64,000 nucleotides of DNA from Chryseobacterium sp. Marseille-Q5410 (lineage in GTDB: Bacteria > Bacteroidota > Bacteroidia > Flavobacteriales > Weeksellaceae), in the NCBI GenBank assembly GCA_946892665.1, contig CAMPOT010000001.1:1240001-1304000 (forward strand), read 5' to 3'. A program made the translations under genes and the position numbers. Numbering within the stretch: position 1 is the first letter of the stretch; each line of letters opens with the position of its first letter. Below, one piece after another: positions 54,301 to 61,316 of the stretch. The notes under the pieces were generated by a model. The model searched no databases. It worked only from the letters and a program-made list of their open reading frames with translations, and had not been told where the DNA came from.

Positions 54301-55237
54301 GAGAAATCACATTAGAATTCACTGCTTGATCAACTTCCTGAACTCTCTTCCCGGGACCTAGATCGAAATTGATGAAGTAATAGGAGTAATCCTCATAAAG
54401 ATTCACATAATTAAAAGGTTTGTCGGTACGGGTTTCAATTCGTCGGTTTCCGTTACCATTAGATAAATCAGAAACTTTATATAAATTATATCCGTGAGGC
54501 CCTTGAGCATAAAAAAGCGCATAATCTGCATCATTCCAAGTGCCATCTTCCTCACCAACCACCTGAATCGCATTTTCTTGCAAAGCGGAATATCTGGAAT
54601 CCTGGTTGTGTTCCGGCAACATCACTCCACCATTTCCGTAAATTCTGAAATTTTTTGGATTAATGCTGGAAGGGTTGATGCCATTATCTCGCAGAAACTG
54701 AGCTGTAATTTTGAAAATCCCCGATTTATCAACTTTTATTTTATAAAAATTACCGGATTTCAGCGGGTTCTCAGTCGTGCCAATTTTTCCTGAGAATATC
54801 GGAATTGATTGAGTGCTTTCATTACTGTTTGTAATAGCAAAAGAAGTTAATCGGTAAATATTTCCTTTTTCAGATTTGAAAGCAGCAACTTTTATATCCG
54901 AAGTAATTTCTTGGTTGTACGGATTGTTGTAAGTGCTGATTTCTGCTCTGTCAGTTTTCGGGATGTCGTATATACTTAGCTCAAAAAGATCATGTTGTGA
55001 AACTTTTTCCCAAACCATATTGCTCACCGTTTGGTTTTTCCCGGAATATTTCCCGGTTGAATGGTAATAAACTGTGCCATCTTCATAAGAGAATCCTTCA
55101 TTCTCGAAGTAAGGTATGGTCAATTGATAGCTTCCGTAATCAATTATTTTGGAACCTTTCCACTGGATTTTCACGGATTGCGCAGTGGTTAAAGAAATTA
55201 ATAAGCTAAAAAATACAAGAGTTAAGATACGTTTCAT
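51332..55237 (-). CDS. porU: Type IX secretion sortase PorU (C25 peptidase)
   Basis: PorU removes the C-terminal signal of T9SS cargo at the cell surface and attaches it to a lipid anchor. The protein of 1301 residues (start at 55237: MKRILTLVFFSLLISLTTAQ) is of usual length. The gingipain-like C25 dyad is visible: His790 in YFGHGGINGW and Cys828 in STITCEFTLWDD. The C-terminal region ends with a T9SS/FlgD-like domain (NWPNPFTNKTYVQFEH, GTYIFKIFAKS, AVEKMVILK). A 6-codon longer start at 55255 exists but adds nothing. Divergent from gldJ. Confidence 0.95.
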   Translation of the reverse strand: MKRILTLVFFSLLISLTTAQSVKIQWKGSKIIDYGSYQLTIPYFENEGFSYEDGTVYYHSTGKYSGKNQTVSNMVWEKVSQHDLFELSIYDIPKTDRAEISTYNNPYNQEITSDIKVAAFKSEKGNIYRLTSFAITNSNESTQSIPIFSGKIGTTENPLKSGNFYKIKVDKSGIFKITAQFLRDNGINPSSINPKNFRIYGNGGVMLPEHNQDSRYSALQENAIQVVGEEDGTWNDADYALFYAQGPHGYNLYKVSDLSNGNGNRRIETRTDKPFNYVNLYEDYSYYFINFDLGPGKRVQEVDQAVNSNVISRYDDFQFINEEKFNLMKIGRIWTGDAIIDSKSLTFTTKSPIQSSDVIRYRSRVVAYQSAGNKITTTINNQNPGTSSISATEKKEAIPLVYNGIITNLQGNQLTFNFAPNIAANPNGKFYFDYAEVQYKEDLKFNNSQMNFRSYDVNEGSSTLYTFNISDASAVEQVWDVSDITTATKKVNKSGGSATFNFGYSANSNQFVNEFVAFKNSDAYTPTFIGRIENQDLSGLQNIEYLMITSTEMMGQVQRLANYYEDKYNVEVVDVNKIYNEFSSGSKDITAIRDFATKLNTPTGKLKYLFILGDTSYDYRGRNHPGSDIVPSYQSEESGDYSNSFVTDDYFTMTSPRPVTSTLLSSQLPNFPVGRLPAANLSEAKLLIDKALAYNNALPGQPTPFGEWRMKLDFVVDDDADNQFPFHNTMNASLVNVFETGNLRKEYNVRKLYLDSFTAQTSAGGQRYPQVNQAIANDIGNSLYLFYFGHGGINGWAQERVLTVDEIQNFNNYNSVYARFPLVSTITCEFTLWDDPATSSAGEQVMKSKQGGASMMLTSSRAIGVGYGEEFTTILTKHLFDLVTDDFSSLGDAFLKAKIQKGTHSDHLKVNLLGDPATKISRPKRLLTIDEIESPVPGQLRALDFVKVKGHINKADGTVDNTFNGRVAINIFDKRLNKKTLNNDGLPKMNPVLSYTEESGPIVKTSGKAVNGVFTIEFYVPKDINYEIGDGRILAYADNKVFDVFNNQVQKIGDINPDGINDTEAPKVQLYMNNTNFADGGITDQNPMLLACVTDDKGINSTGSGIGHDITVVLDGQIINTIALNDFYFSGDGNGCTNPSLSDYQKGNVSYPFRNLSPGPHQLTFKVWDINNNSTTQTLNFIVKDQTNQNLIVNKLLNWPNPFTNKTYVQFEHNCDDILDVNVQIYTITGKLVKTISTSVTAEPFYQGFRTPRTAIEWDGKDDFGDAVGKGTYIFKIFAKSQNQDKCKGSATAVEKMVILK

Positions 55238-55400
55238 CTGAGTGTAAAATTTCACAGTTACAAATTAAACGAAAAATAATAGATTTAGTATGAACAATAA
55301 AATTAAAATGTTAACGTTTTCCAAAAAAAACTAATTTTTAATTTGATTTATTAAAGATTTTCTTTTTTCTTTGTATCCTGAAAATATCTATATACCAACT

Positions 55401-57008
55401 ATGAATAAACTAAAGTTGTTTACATTACTAGCGTTCAGTTCTACTCTCATTCTTACGAGCTGTGGCGGAGGCGGTAACAGCAAGAAAGGTGGCGGAACCA
55501 AGCGTTTTACCAGTAAAACCGGATGGAAACCCAATGATCAAAAAGGCTGGTTTTTCACCGGAAAACAACAAAAACAAAAAGGATGGCCAGGAATGGTTTA
55601 CGTGGAAGGTGGTACTTTTACTATGGGATTAGTGAAAGACGACGTAATGCACGATTGGAATAACACCCCAAGAAGAATGCAAGTAAGCGCATTTTTCATC
55701 GGAGAAACGGAAATTACCAACTACGAATACCGCGAGTATGTAACTTGGTTGAAATTCGTATTCCCTCCATCTGATCCAAGTTTCAAAGAAATTTATAAAG
55801 GAGCTCTTCCTGATACCACCGTTTGGAATAACGAACTTTCGAGAAACGACTTTGCAGAAACTTATTTCCGCAGACCGGAATTCGATTATTATCCGGTGGT
55901 AGGGGTTTCCTGGTTACAAGCTTCAAGATATTGCGACTGGTTATCCGATAGAGCGAATGAAAAAGCTTTGATGGAGCAAGGTGTAATTGCTAAAGATTTT
56001 TATGCTAATGATGCTAACAACCAAGGAGCAGGGGCTTTCAGTTTAGATAAATTCAAAGCGAATGACCCAGAAATGGAAGCGTATATTAATAAACAAAGAC
56101 TTCAGCAGAAATCTGGTATTAAAACCAGTAACCAAAGAATTCTTTCCGCTAACAGAAATGCTACCGCAGGTGTAGTTGAAAAATTCCGACTTCCGACAGA
56201 AGTTGAATGGGAATTTGCTGCACTTGGTTTACAAAAAGATAGAGAATACAATATGTATCTCAACAAAAAACCAGTTATTGAAGAGCTGAAAGGCAAAAAA
56301 GGTAGAGATCGTGGTATGTATCTTGAAAACTTCAAACAAGGTAGAGGTGATTACTCCGGTGTTGCAGGATGGAAAAATGATGGTTCACCAACTACTTCAG
56401 ACGTGAAACAATATCCTTCCAACAACTTAGGAATCTACGGAATGTTCGGTAACGTTGCTGAATGGACTGCAGATGTTTACCGTCCGATTATCGATCAGGA
56501 AGCTAGCGATTTCAACTATTACAGAGGAAATGTTGCGCAAGAAGTGGTGAGAAATGCTGACGGAACTTATAAGAAAATCGAAGCTCCGGCATTTGATACT
56601 TTAGCCGACGGTAGATTAGTTTACAAAGGATTACCTGGACAATATGAGAGAGAAGTTGTTGCGGACAACAGAAATTTTAGAGATGGTGATTTCCAATCTT
56701 CATTAGATGCAGGTTACGGAAGAGGAGAAGACAGTACTACCGCAGGATACAATATGTACAACTCCAAACAGAAAAGATTTATTGTTGATGAGCGCGGTAG
56801 AGTAGTATTGCAAAAAGACCCAGTATCCAGAACAACTAGAGTGACCAACGAAGTAAGAGTAATCAAAGGTGGTTCTTGGTTAGACGGGGCCTATTGGTTA
56901 GATCCAGGTCAAAGAAGATTCCGTGATGAGGCGAAAGCTTTCGGATGGGTTGGTTTCCGTGTAGCACAAGATGCTAAATCTTCCGGGAAAGGTAGAACCA
57001 AAAGATAA
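55401..57008 (+). CDS. gldJ: Gliding motility/T9SS lipoprotein GldJ
   Basis: GldJ is an outer-membrane lipoprotein needed for gliding and for stability of the T9SS motor proteins. The protein of 535 residues from the ATG at 55401 has a lipoprotein signal (STLILTSC) followed by a Gly/Lys-rich stretch. It then has a formylglycine-generating-enzyme-like domain: GMVYVEGGTFTMGLVKDD, GETEITNYEYREYVTWL, VVGVSWLQASRYCDWLSDRA, FRLPTEVEWEFAALG, GIYGMFGNVAEWTADVYRP and IKGGSWLDGAYWLDPGQRRF. Family members are not thought to be enzymes. Adjacent to porU-porV, as in Flavobacterium johnsoniae. Confidence 0.95.
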   Translation: MNKLKLFTLLAFSSTLILTSCGGGGNSKKGGGTKRFTSKTGWKPNDQKGWFFTGKQQKQKGWPGMVYVEGGTFTMGLVKDDVMHDWNNTPRRMQVSAFFIGETEITNYEYREYVTWLKFVFPPSDPSFKEIYKGALPDTTVWNNELSRNDFAETYFRRPEFDYYPVVGVSWLQASRYCDWLSDRANEKALMEQGVIAKDFYANDANNQGAGAFSLDKFKANDPEMEAYINKQRLQQKSGIKTSNQRILSANRNATAGVVEKFRLPTEVEWEFAALGLQKDREYNMYLNKKPVIEELKGKKGRDRGMYLENFKQGRGDYSGVAGWKNDGSPTTSDVKQYPSNNLGIYGMFGNVAEWTADVYRPIIDQEASDFNYYRGNVAQEVVRNADGTYKKIEAPAFDTLADGRLVYKGLPGQYEREVVADNRNFRDGDFQSSLDAGYGRGEDSTTAGYNMYNSKQKRFIVDERGRVVLQKDPVSRTTRVTNEVRVIKGGSWLDGAYWLDPGQRRFRDEAKAFGWVGFRVAQDAKSSGKGRTKR

Positions 57009-57026
57009 TTAGTATAAAATATTTTC

Positions 57027-57058
57027 TAAATCCTTCTGTTTTTGCAGAAGGATTTTTT
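57027..57058 (+). terminator. Rho-independent terminator of gldJ
   Basis: Stem aaatccttctg (57028-57038) with cagaaggattt (57045-57055) and a T-run that merges with the murF -7 box. Confidence 0.85.
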
Positions 57059-57065
57059 ATTTTTG
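57058..57065 (+). promoter_or_regulatory. -7 box of murF
   Basis: TATTTTTG with 4 bases to the murF ATG. It overlaps the end of the gldJ terminator; no -33 TTG at the standard distance. Confidence 0.45.
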
Positions 57066-57069
57066 AAAA

Positions 57070-58344
57070 ATGAATGCAGCCTCTTTTTATCCCCTTTATT
57101 TGCAAGCAGGAAAAGTAACCATTGATAGTAGAAAAATAGAACCCAATGATATTTTCTTTGCTTTTTCAGGAGAAAATTTCAATGCAGCTACTTTGGCTGA
57201 AAAAGCAGCTGATCAAGGAGCGTTAGCAGTAATTTTAGAAGATCAAGCGTTTGAAAATACAGCAAGAAATATCTTTTTTGTTCCTTCTACTTTGGAGTTT
57301 TTACAAGAATTGGCAATTCATCATCGGAACCAATTAAAAATCCCAATCATCGCATTGACGGGAAGTAACGGGAAAACAACCACCAAAGAAATCATTCATG
57401 CTGTTTTGTCTCAGAAATTCAATGTACAATATACTTTTGGGAACCTTAATAATCATATCGGTGTGCCGCTAACTTTACTTTCCATTAAGCCCGAACATGA
57501 AATGGCAGTGGTAGAAATGGGAGCCAATCATCAGAAAGAGATTCAATTGCTTTGTGAAATTGCACAACCCAATTTCGGGTACATCACCAATTTCGGGAAA
57601 GCACATCTCGAAGGTTTTGGCGGTTTCGAAGGAGTGATCAAAGGAAAATCAGAATTATATGATTATTTGAAAAATCATTCTCAAACAATTTTGGTCAATG
57701 AAAATGATCCAATTCAGGTGGAAAAAACCCATAATTATTCCCCCAAAATTACTTTCGGCAAGGCCAATTCCGATTATCAGTTCGAAGAATTTTCCAATGA
57801 AAATTTTGTAGGTTTAAGCTTTAAAAATCAAAAAGCAAAATCCAAACTTACCGGAAATTATAATTTTACCAACTTGTGTGCTGCAGCGAGTTTGGGCTTC
57901 CATTTCGGCTTAAATTTTGAACAGATAAAAACCGCGATTGAAAATTACACGCCAACCAATATGCGTTCTCAGGTTTTAGAGAAAAACGGAAAAACTTTTG
58001 TGTTGGATACTTACAATGCCAATCCAAGTTCGATGGTGGAATCACTGAAAAACTTCAGTACTTTCGATGGAAGTAAAACCATTATCATCGGTGATATGTT
58101 GGAACTCGGCGAAGAATCGGATAACGAACATCAGGCAATAATGTCGTTTGCAGAATCTTTAAATTTCGATGAAATCATTACGGTTGGGAAATATTTTAAA
58201 AAGGTCAACACGATTTCCCAATCTTTCATTGATACACAAGAATTAGCAAAATTTTTGGGATCGAATGAAATTCAGTCTAAAAATGTTTTACTAAAAGCAT
58301 CGCGCGGAATTGCGTTGGAAAAAATTCTGGAATTTATTCGTTAG
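57070..58344 (+). CDS. murF: UDP-N-acetylmuramoyl-tripeptide-D-alanyl-D-alanine ligase MurF
   Basis: MurF adds D-Ala-D-Ala to the peptidoglycan precursor. The 424-residue protein has the N-terminal UDP-binding domain with TIDSRKIEPNDIFFAFSGEN, the ATP loop IALTGSNGKTTTKEIIHAVL, NNHIGVPLTLL, VVEMGANHQKEI and the C-terminal DTYNANPSSMVESLKNF with IIIGDMLELGEESDNEHQAI. The stop overlaps that of the opposite Nudix gene. Confidence 0.95.
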   Translation: MNAASFYPLYLQAGKVTIDSRKIEPNDIFFAFSGENFNAATLAEKAADQGALAVILEDQAFENTARNIFFVPSTLEFLQELAIHHRNQLKIPIIALTGSNGKTTTKEIIHAVLSQKFNVQYTFGNLNNHIGVPLTLLSIKPEHEMAVVEMGANHQKEIQLLCEIAQPNFGYITNFGKAHLEGFGGFEGVIKGKSELYDYLKNHSQTILVNENDPIQVEKTHNYSPKITFGKANSDYQFEEFSNENFVGLSFKNQKAKSKLTGNYNFTNLCAAASLGFHFGLNFEQIKTAIENYTPTNMRSQVLEKNGKTFVLDTYNANPSSMVESLKNFSTFDGSKTIIIGDMLELGEESDNEHQAIMSFAESLNFDEIITVGKYFKKVNTISQSFIDTQELAKFLGSNEIQSKNVLLKASRGIALEKILEFIR

Positions 58345-58946
58345 TGAAGATTCCAGTAATAGTTCAATATTAATTTGATGTTTTGAAACGTCATCGGTAA
58401 AACTTGCTGTACAATCTCATCTTTACTTTTCCAGGAAACTTCGGAAATTCCCTCTTCAATTTGTGGTTTCGGCATTTCGTTACCTACGTACTGCATTCTG
58501 AACCAATAAGTAGTTTTTAGGATTTTTGTGCCGTTTCTTTCGGTGTAAATGTGAAAAGTATTATTCAGGAATTCCTCCAAAATAAGTTCCGATAATCCAG
58601 TTTCTTCCTCTACTTCCCGAAGAGCAGCCTGTTCCAAAGACTCGCCCTTTTCTATTTTTCCCTTTGGTAGATCCCATTTTCCGATGCGGTGAATGAAGAG
58701 AATTTCGCCGTTTTTATTGCTTACAACGCCACCGGCAGCTTCTACAACTTTAAACATATGGGTAAAATCTTCCCAGATTTCTTCTATATTTTCGCCATAT
58801 ACGTTAAGTTGCGGGCAAGAAGTATTTTCCAAAAGATCAATCGCAATTTCTAAAGTCGCAAAACCTTCGAAACGCAATTTCTTATCGATATCTTCAGGAT
58901 ATTTACTTAGCATTAATTTTTTTTCATTCACAAAAACTTTATACAT
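58341..58946 (-). CDS. Nudix hydrolase
   Basis: The protein of 201 residues has the Nudix box GKIEKGESLEQAALREVEEETGL (G-x5-E-x7-R-E-x2-E-E-x-G) near residue 120, preceded by FIHRIGKWDLPKGK. An N-terminal extension of about 65 residues precedes the domain. Substrate unknown; such proteins clean up nucleotides or act on dinucleoside polyphosphates. The ATG at 58946 is chosen over the TTG two codons upstream. Confidence 0.9.
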   Translation of the reverse strand: MYKVFVNEKKLMLSKYPEDIDKKLRFEGFATLEIAIDLLENTSCPQLNVYGENIEEIWEDFTHMFKVVEAAGGVVSNKNGEILFIHRIGKWDLPKGKIEKGESLEQAALREVEEETGLSELILEEFLNNTFHIYTERNGTKILKTTYWFRMQYVGNEMPKPQIEEGISEVSWKSKDEIVQQVLPMTFQNIKLILNYYWNLH

Positions 58947-58999
58947 TTGCAACCATTTAATCTCACAAAAATATAAAAATGAATTTAGAAGGACGCAAA
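58942..58999. promoter_or_regulatory. Divergent promoters of the Nudix (-) and SRPBCC (+) genes
   Basis: Minus strand: TTTG (complement of 58996-58999), 22 bases, TATTTTTG (complement of 58966-58973), 19 bases before the Nudix ATG. Plus strand: TACATTTG at 58942-58949, 29 bases before the SRPBCC ATG, overlapping the Nudix start codon. The two transcripts would overlap at their 5' ends. Confidence 0.55.
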
Positions 59000-59365
59000 A
59001 TTATTGTAAATAAATCCGTGAACGATTTGGTAGGGATGCTTAAAAACCCTGAAGATTATAAAAATCTTATGCCGGAATCGCTTCAAAATTTTGAAGTTAG
59101 AGACAACGGGTTCAAATTTGGCTTGAAAGGAATGCCGGAAATTGCGCTGAAAATCGACGAAGTTACCGAAAACCAAGTTTTGCTGTCTTCCGCAAGCTCC
59201 AGTTTAGATTTCTTGCTGAAAGGTGCAATGAACGCGGTAAACGAAAACCAAACCGAAGTTCAGCTATTATTTGAAGGTAAATTCAATCCGTTTATTAAAA
59301 TGATGGTAGAAAAACCACTGCAGAATTTCATCAACACGCTTACCGATAATATCGAAAAGTTGTAA
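58979..59365 (+). CDS. SRPBCC/START-like small protein
   Basis: A 128-residue cytosolic protein, starting MNLEGRKIIVNKSVNDLVGM. The pattern of an N-terminal strand, the segment LKNPEDYKNLMPESLQNFEV, several strands and a long C-terminal helix (PLQNFINTLTDNIEKL) fits the SRPBCC helix-grip fold. No binding residues can be named. Its -33 region lies in the Nudix gene, so the two may be co-regulated. Confidence 0.72.
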   Translation: MNLEGRKIIVNKSVNDLVGMLKNPEDYKNLMPESLQNFEVRDNGFKFGLKGMPEIALKIDEVTENQVLLSSASSSLDFLLKGAMNAVNENQTEVQLLFEGKFNPFIKMMVEKPLQNFINTLTDNIEKL

Positions 59366-59380
59366 AAGAATATTTTGGTA

Positions 59381-59421
59381 AAAAAAAGTCCTGAAAATAA
59401 TACTTTTCAGGGCTTTTTTTA
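59381..59421. terminator. Bidirectional terminator between the SRPBCC gene and gldA
   Basis: Perfect 11-pair stem agtcctgaaaa (59387-59397) with ttttcagggct (59404-59414), flanked by A and T runs. Confidence 0.9.
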
Positions 59422-60117
59422 TGAATGTGTATTGTTCGCAAAGGCTTCTTCTAAACTTCCGTATTTTCCTTTGAATTCTTCAATTTGAGAATCTTGAATA
59501 ATATTTCCTTGATGAATGAGAATGACTCTGGAACAAAGCGCTTCCACTTCCTGCATAATGTGCGTCGAAAGAATGACGGTTTTTTGCCGTCCTATTTCCT
59601 TAATCACATTGCGGATTTCAATAATTTGGTTGGGATCCAAACCATTGGTTGGTTCATCGAGAATAAGCAAATCCGGTGAGTGCAAAATGGCCTGCGCAAG
59701 ACCAACTCTTTGTTTGTAACCTTTGGAAAGTTGCGATATTTTTTTTGATTTTTCGGGAGTGATTCCTACCAATTCAATAACTTCATCAACTCTTTCTTTG
59801 GGGATTTGATGGATGTCTGCCACGAAATTCAGGTATTCTTTTACATACATTTCCGGATAAAGCGGATTGTTTTCCGGCAAGAAACCCATGTTTTTCTTCG
59901 TTGCGGTTTGGCTTTTTGAAACATCATTTCCATTGAACAAAATCTGTCCTTCATCAATTTTTAGAACACCAACAATGGATTTCATCAACGTTGATTTTCC
60001 TGCGCCATTAGGTCCCAATAGCCCAATGATTTCGCTGTTTCCGATCTCGAGATTGATGTTGTTTAAAGCAACCTGTTCCCCGAATTTTTTATTTAGGTTA
60101 ATGATCTGAAGTGACAT
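59419..60117 (-). CDS. gldA: ABC transporter ATP-binding protein, GldA-like
   Basis: The ATPase (232 residues from the Met at 60117) has Walker A GLLGPNGAGKST, the Q-loop, the signature LSKGYKQRVGLAQAILHSPD, Walker B LLILDEPTNGLDP and the H-loop STHIMQEVEAL. In flavobacteria the closest family is GldA, the ATPase of the GldA-GldF-GldG transporter linked to gliding; many paralogous ABC ATPases look similar, and gldF and gldG are not in the window. A TAAATTTG box lies 21 bases upstream of the chosen start, inside the longer frame from 60141. Confidence 0.75.
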   Translation of the reverse strand: MSLQIINLNKKFGEQVALNNINLEIGNSEIIGLLGPNGAGKSTLMKSIVGVLKIDEGQILFNGNDVSKSQTATKKNMGFLPENNPLYPEMYVKEYLNFVADIHQIPKERVDEVIELVGITPEKSKKISQLSKGYKQRVGLAQAILHSPDLLILDEPTNGLDPNQIIEIRNVIKEIGRQKTVILSTHIMQEVEALCSRVILIHQGNIIQDSQIEEFKGKYGSLEEAFANNTHS

Positions 60118-60138
60118 GAATTTTATTTCTGTTTGTTG

Positions 60139-60146
60139 CAAATTTA
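60139..60146 (-). promoter_or_regulatory. -7 box of the gldA-like gene
   Basis: Complement reads TAAATTTG, 21 bases before the ATG at 60117. It overlaps the first codons of the longer possible frame, supporting the shorter start. Confidence 0.45.
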
Positions 60147-60292
60147 AGCAATGATGAGCAATTGTGGAATTTTATTGATCAGCAAATTCCAAAACAATTG
60201 TTTTTAATTCAACTTAAAAAATGATAGGATTTATTTTAAAGGAATCCATTGAAATAACATTTTATTTTTTATATGAAACTCAAAATCTTTTG

Positions 60293-60300
60293 TAATTTTG
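60293..60300 (+). promoter_or_regulatory. -7 box of the TatA/B gene
   Basis: TAATTTTG with 4 bases to the ATG; possible leaderless mRNA. Confidence 0.45.
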
Positions 60301-60304
60301 CCGA

Positions 60305-60631
60305 ATGGAATTAAGTATAGGAGAAATGCTGATGATCGCTTTGGCGATTGTAGTTTTGTTCGGTCCCGATAAATTACCACAAATAGCTCGCGATTTAGGT
60401 CAAGGAGTACGCAAAATGCGTGGTGCAATGGAGGATGTGAAAACCGAGATTTTGAAGGAAACTGATAATCCTGTATCTGAAATTAAAAGAGAAATCGACA
60501 AAGTAAAGCAGGCTGCGAAGGATTACAATCCCCTTGCTGATTTGGAAGCCAAAGAAGCACTGGCACAAAGAGATCTTCCCAAAGTGAATCTTGCGGAAAA
60601 TGATGATCACGAAGGACCGGTAAGCCGATAA
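60305..60631 (+). CDS. Twin-arginine translocase subunit TatA/TatB family
   Basis: A 108-residue protein with one N-terminal membrane helix (LSIGEMLMIALAIVVLFGPD). The conserved F-G-P hinge is followed by an amphipathic helix KLPQIARDLGQGVRKMRGAM and a charged tail. The G-P at the hinge is TatB-like, but Bacteroidota usually have only TatA-type proteins, so the subunit is left open. It starts a unit with the PAP2 gene (1 base between stop and start). tatC is not in the window. Confidence 0.9.
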   Translation: MELSIGEMLMIALAIVVLFGPDKLPQIARDLGQGVRKMRGAMEDVKTEILKETDNPVSEIKREIDKVKQAAKDYNPLADLEAKEALAQRDLPKVNLAENDDHEGPVSR

Positions 60632-60632
60632 A

Positions 60633-61202
60633 ATGCAAGAAATTATTCAGGAAGATAAGGAGCTTTTTTTGTACCTCAATAATTTGGGGAATCAGTCATT
60701 CGATCAGTTCTGGATTATGGTTTCGGCGACTTGGATTTGGGTCCCGCTTTATGTTATTTTTCTTTATTTGCTTTACAAGAAATTCGGAACTAGAAATTTG
60801 GTTTTCATTCTGATTTTTATTGCTTTAGGAGTCACTGTTTCCGATCAACTTGCTGGGATTTTCAAAACCGGAATTTCAAGACTTAGACCTTGCCATGATC
60901 CATCATTAGACGGATTGCTTCGAGAAGTGAAATGTGGCGGACAGTTTGGATTTTATTCCAGCCACGCTTCCAATACGTTTTTCATTGCAACACTGATGAG
61001 CATTTTGCTTAGAAAAACACATCGCTATTTGCCCTATTTTTTATTTTTCTGGGCGGCTTTAGTATCATATAGCCGTATTTATTTAGGAGTACATTTTCCG
61101 ATGGATATTTTCATGGGCGCTTTGATGGGAATTTTCCTAGGTGGTTTCTTTGCAACACTTTCTTTGAAGGTCATTCACAAAAGACAGCAAGAGCATTCTT
61201 AA
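60633..61202 (+). CDS. PAP2-family membrane phosphatase
   Basis: 189 residues with about five hydrophobic segments and the three phosphatase motifs: K-x6-R-P in KTGISRLRPC, the acid-phosphatase histidine in GFYSSHASNTFFIA and SYSRIYLGVHFPMDIFMG (S-R-x5-H-x3-D). Members remove phosphate from lipid phosphates or undecaprenyl diphosphate. Directly follows the TatA/B gene. Confidence 0.92.
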   Translation: MQEIIQEDKELFLYLNNLGNQSFDQFWIMVSATWIWVPLYVIFLYLLYKKFGTRNLVFILIFIALGVTVSDQLAGIFKTGISRLRPCHDPSLDGLLREVKCGGQFGFYSSHASNTFFIATLMSILLRKTHRYLPYFLFFWAALVSYSRIYLGVHFPMDIFMGALMGIFLGGFFATLSLKVIHKRQQEHS

Positions 61203-61303
61203 TTTTTTTTACTGAAATTTTAATCTAAAACATTCATCGGTCGCATTTTTAAAGCGTTCGCTGAATCTTCCGTTATTCCTTTTCTGCATAGCCGTAAAAA
61301 TAT

Positions 61304-61311
61304 TATCTTTG
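61304..61311 (+). promoter_or_regulatory. -7 box of polA
   Basis: TATCTTTG with 5 bases to the polA ATG; possible leaderless mRNA. No -33 TTG at consensus distance. Confidence 0.5.
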
Positions 61312-61316
61312 CTTCT

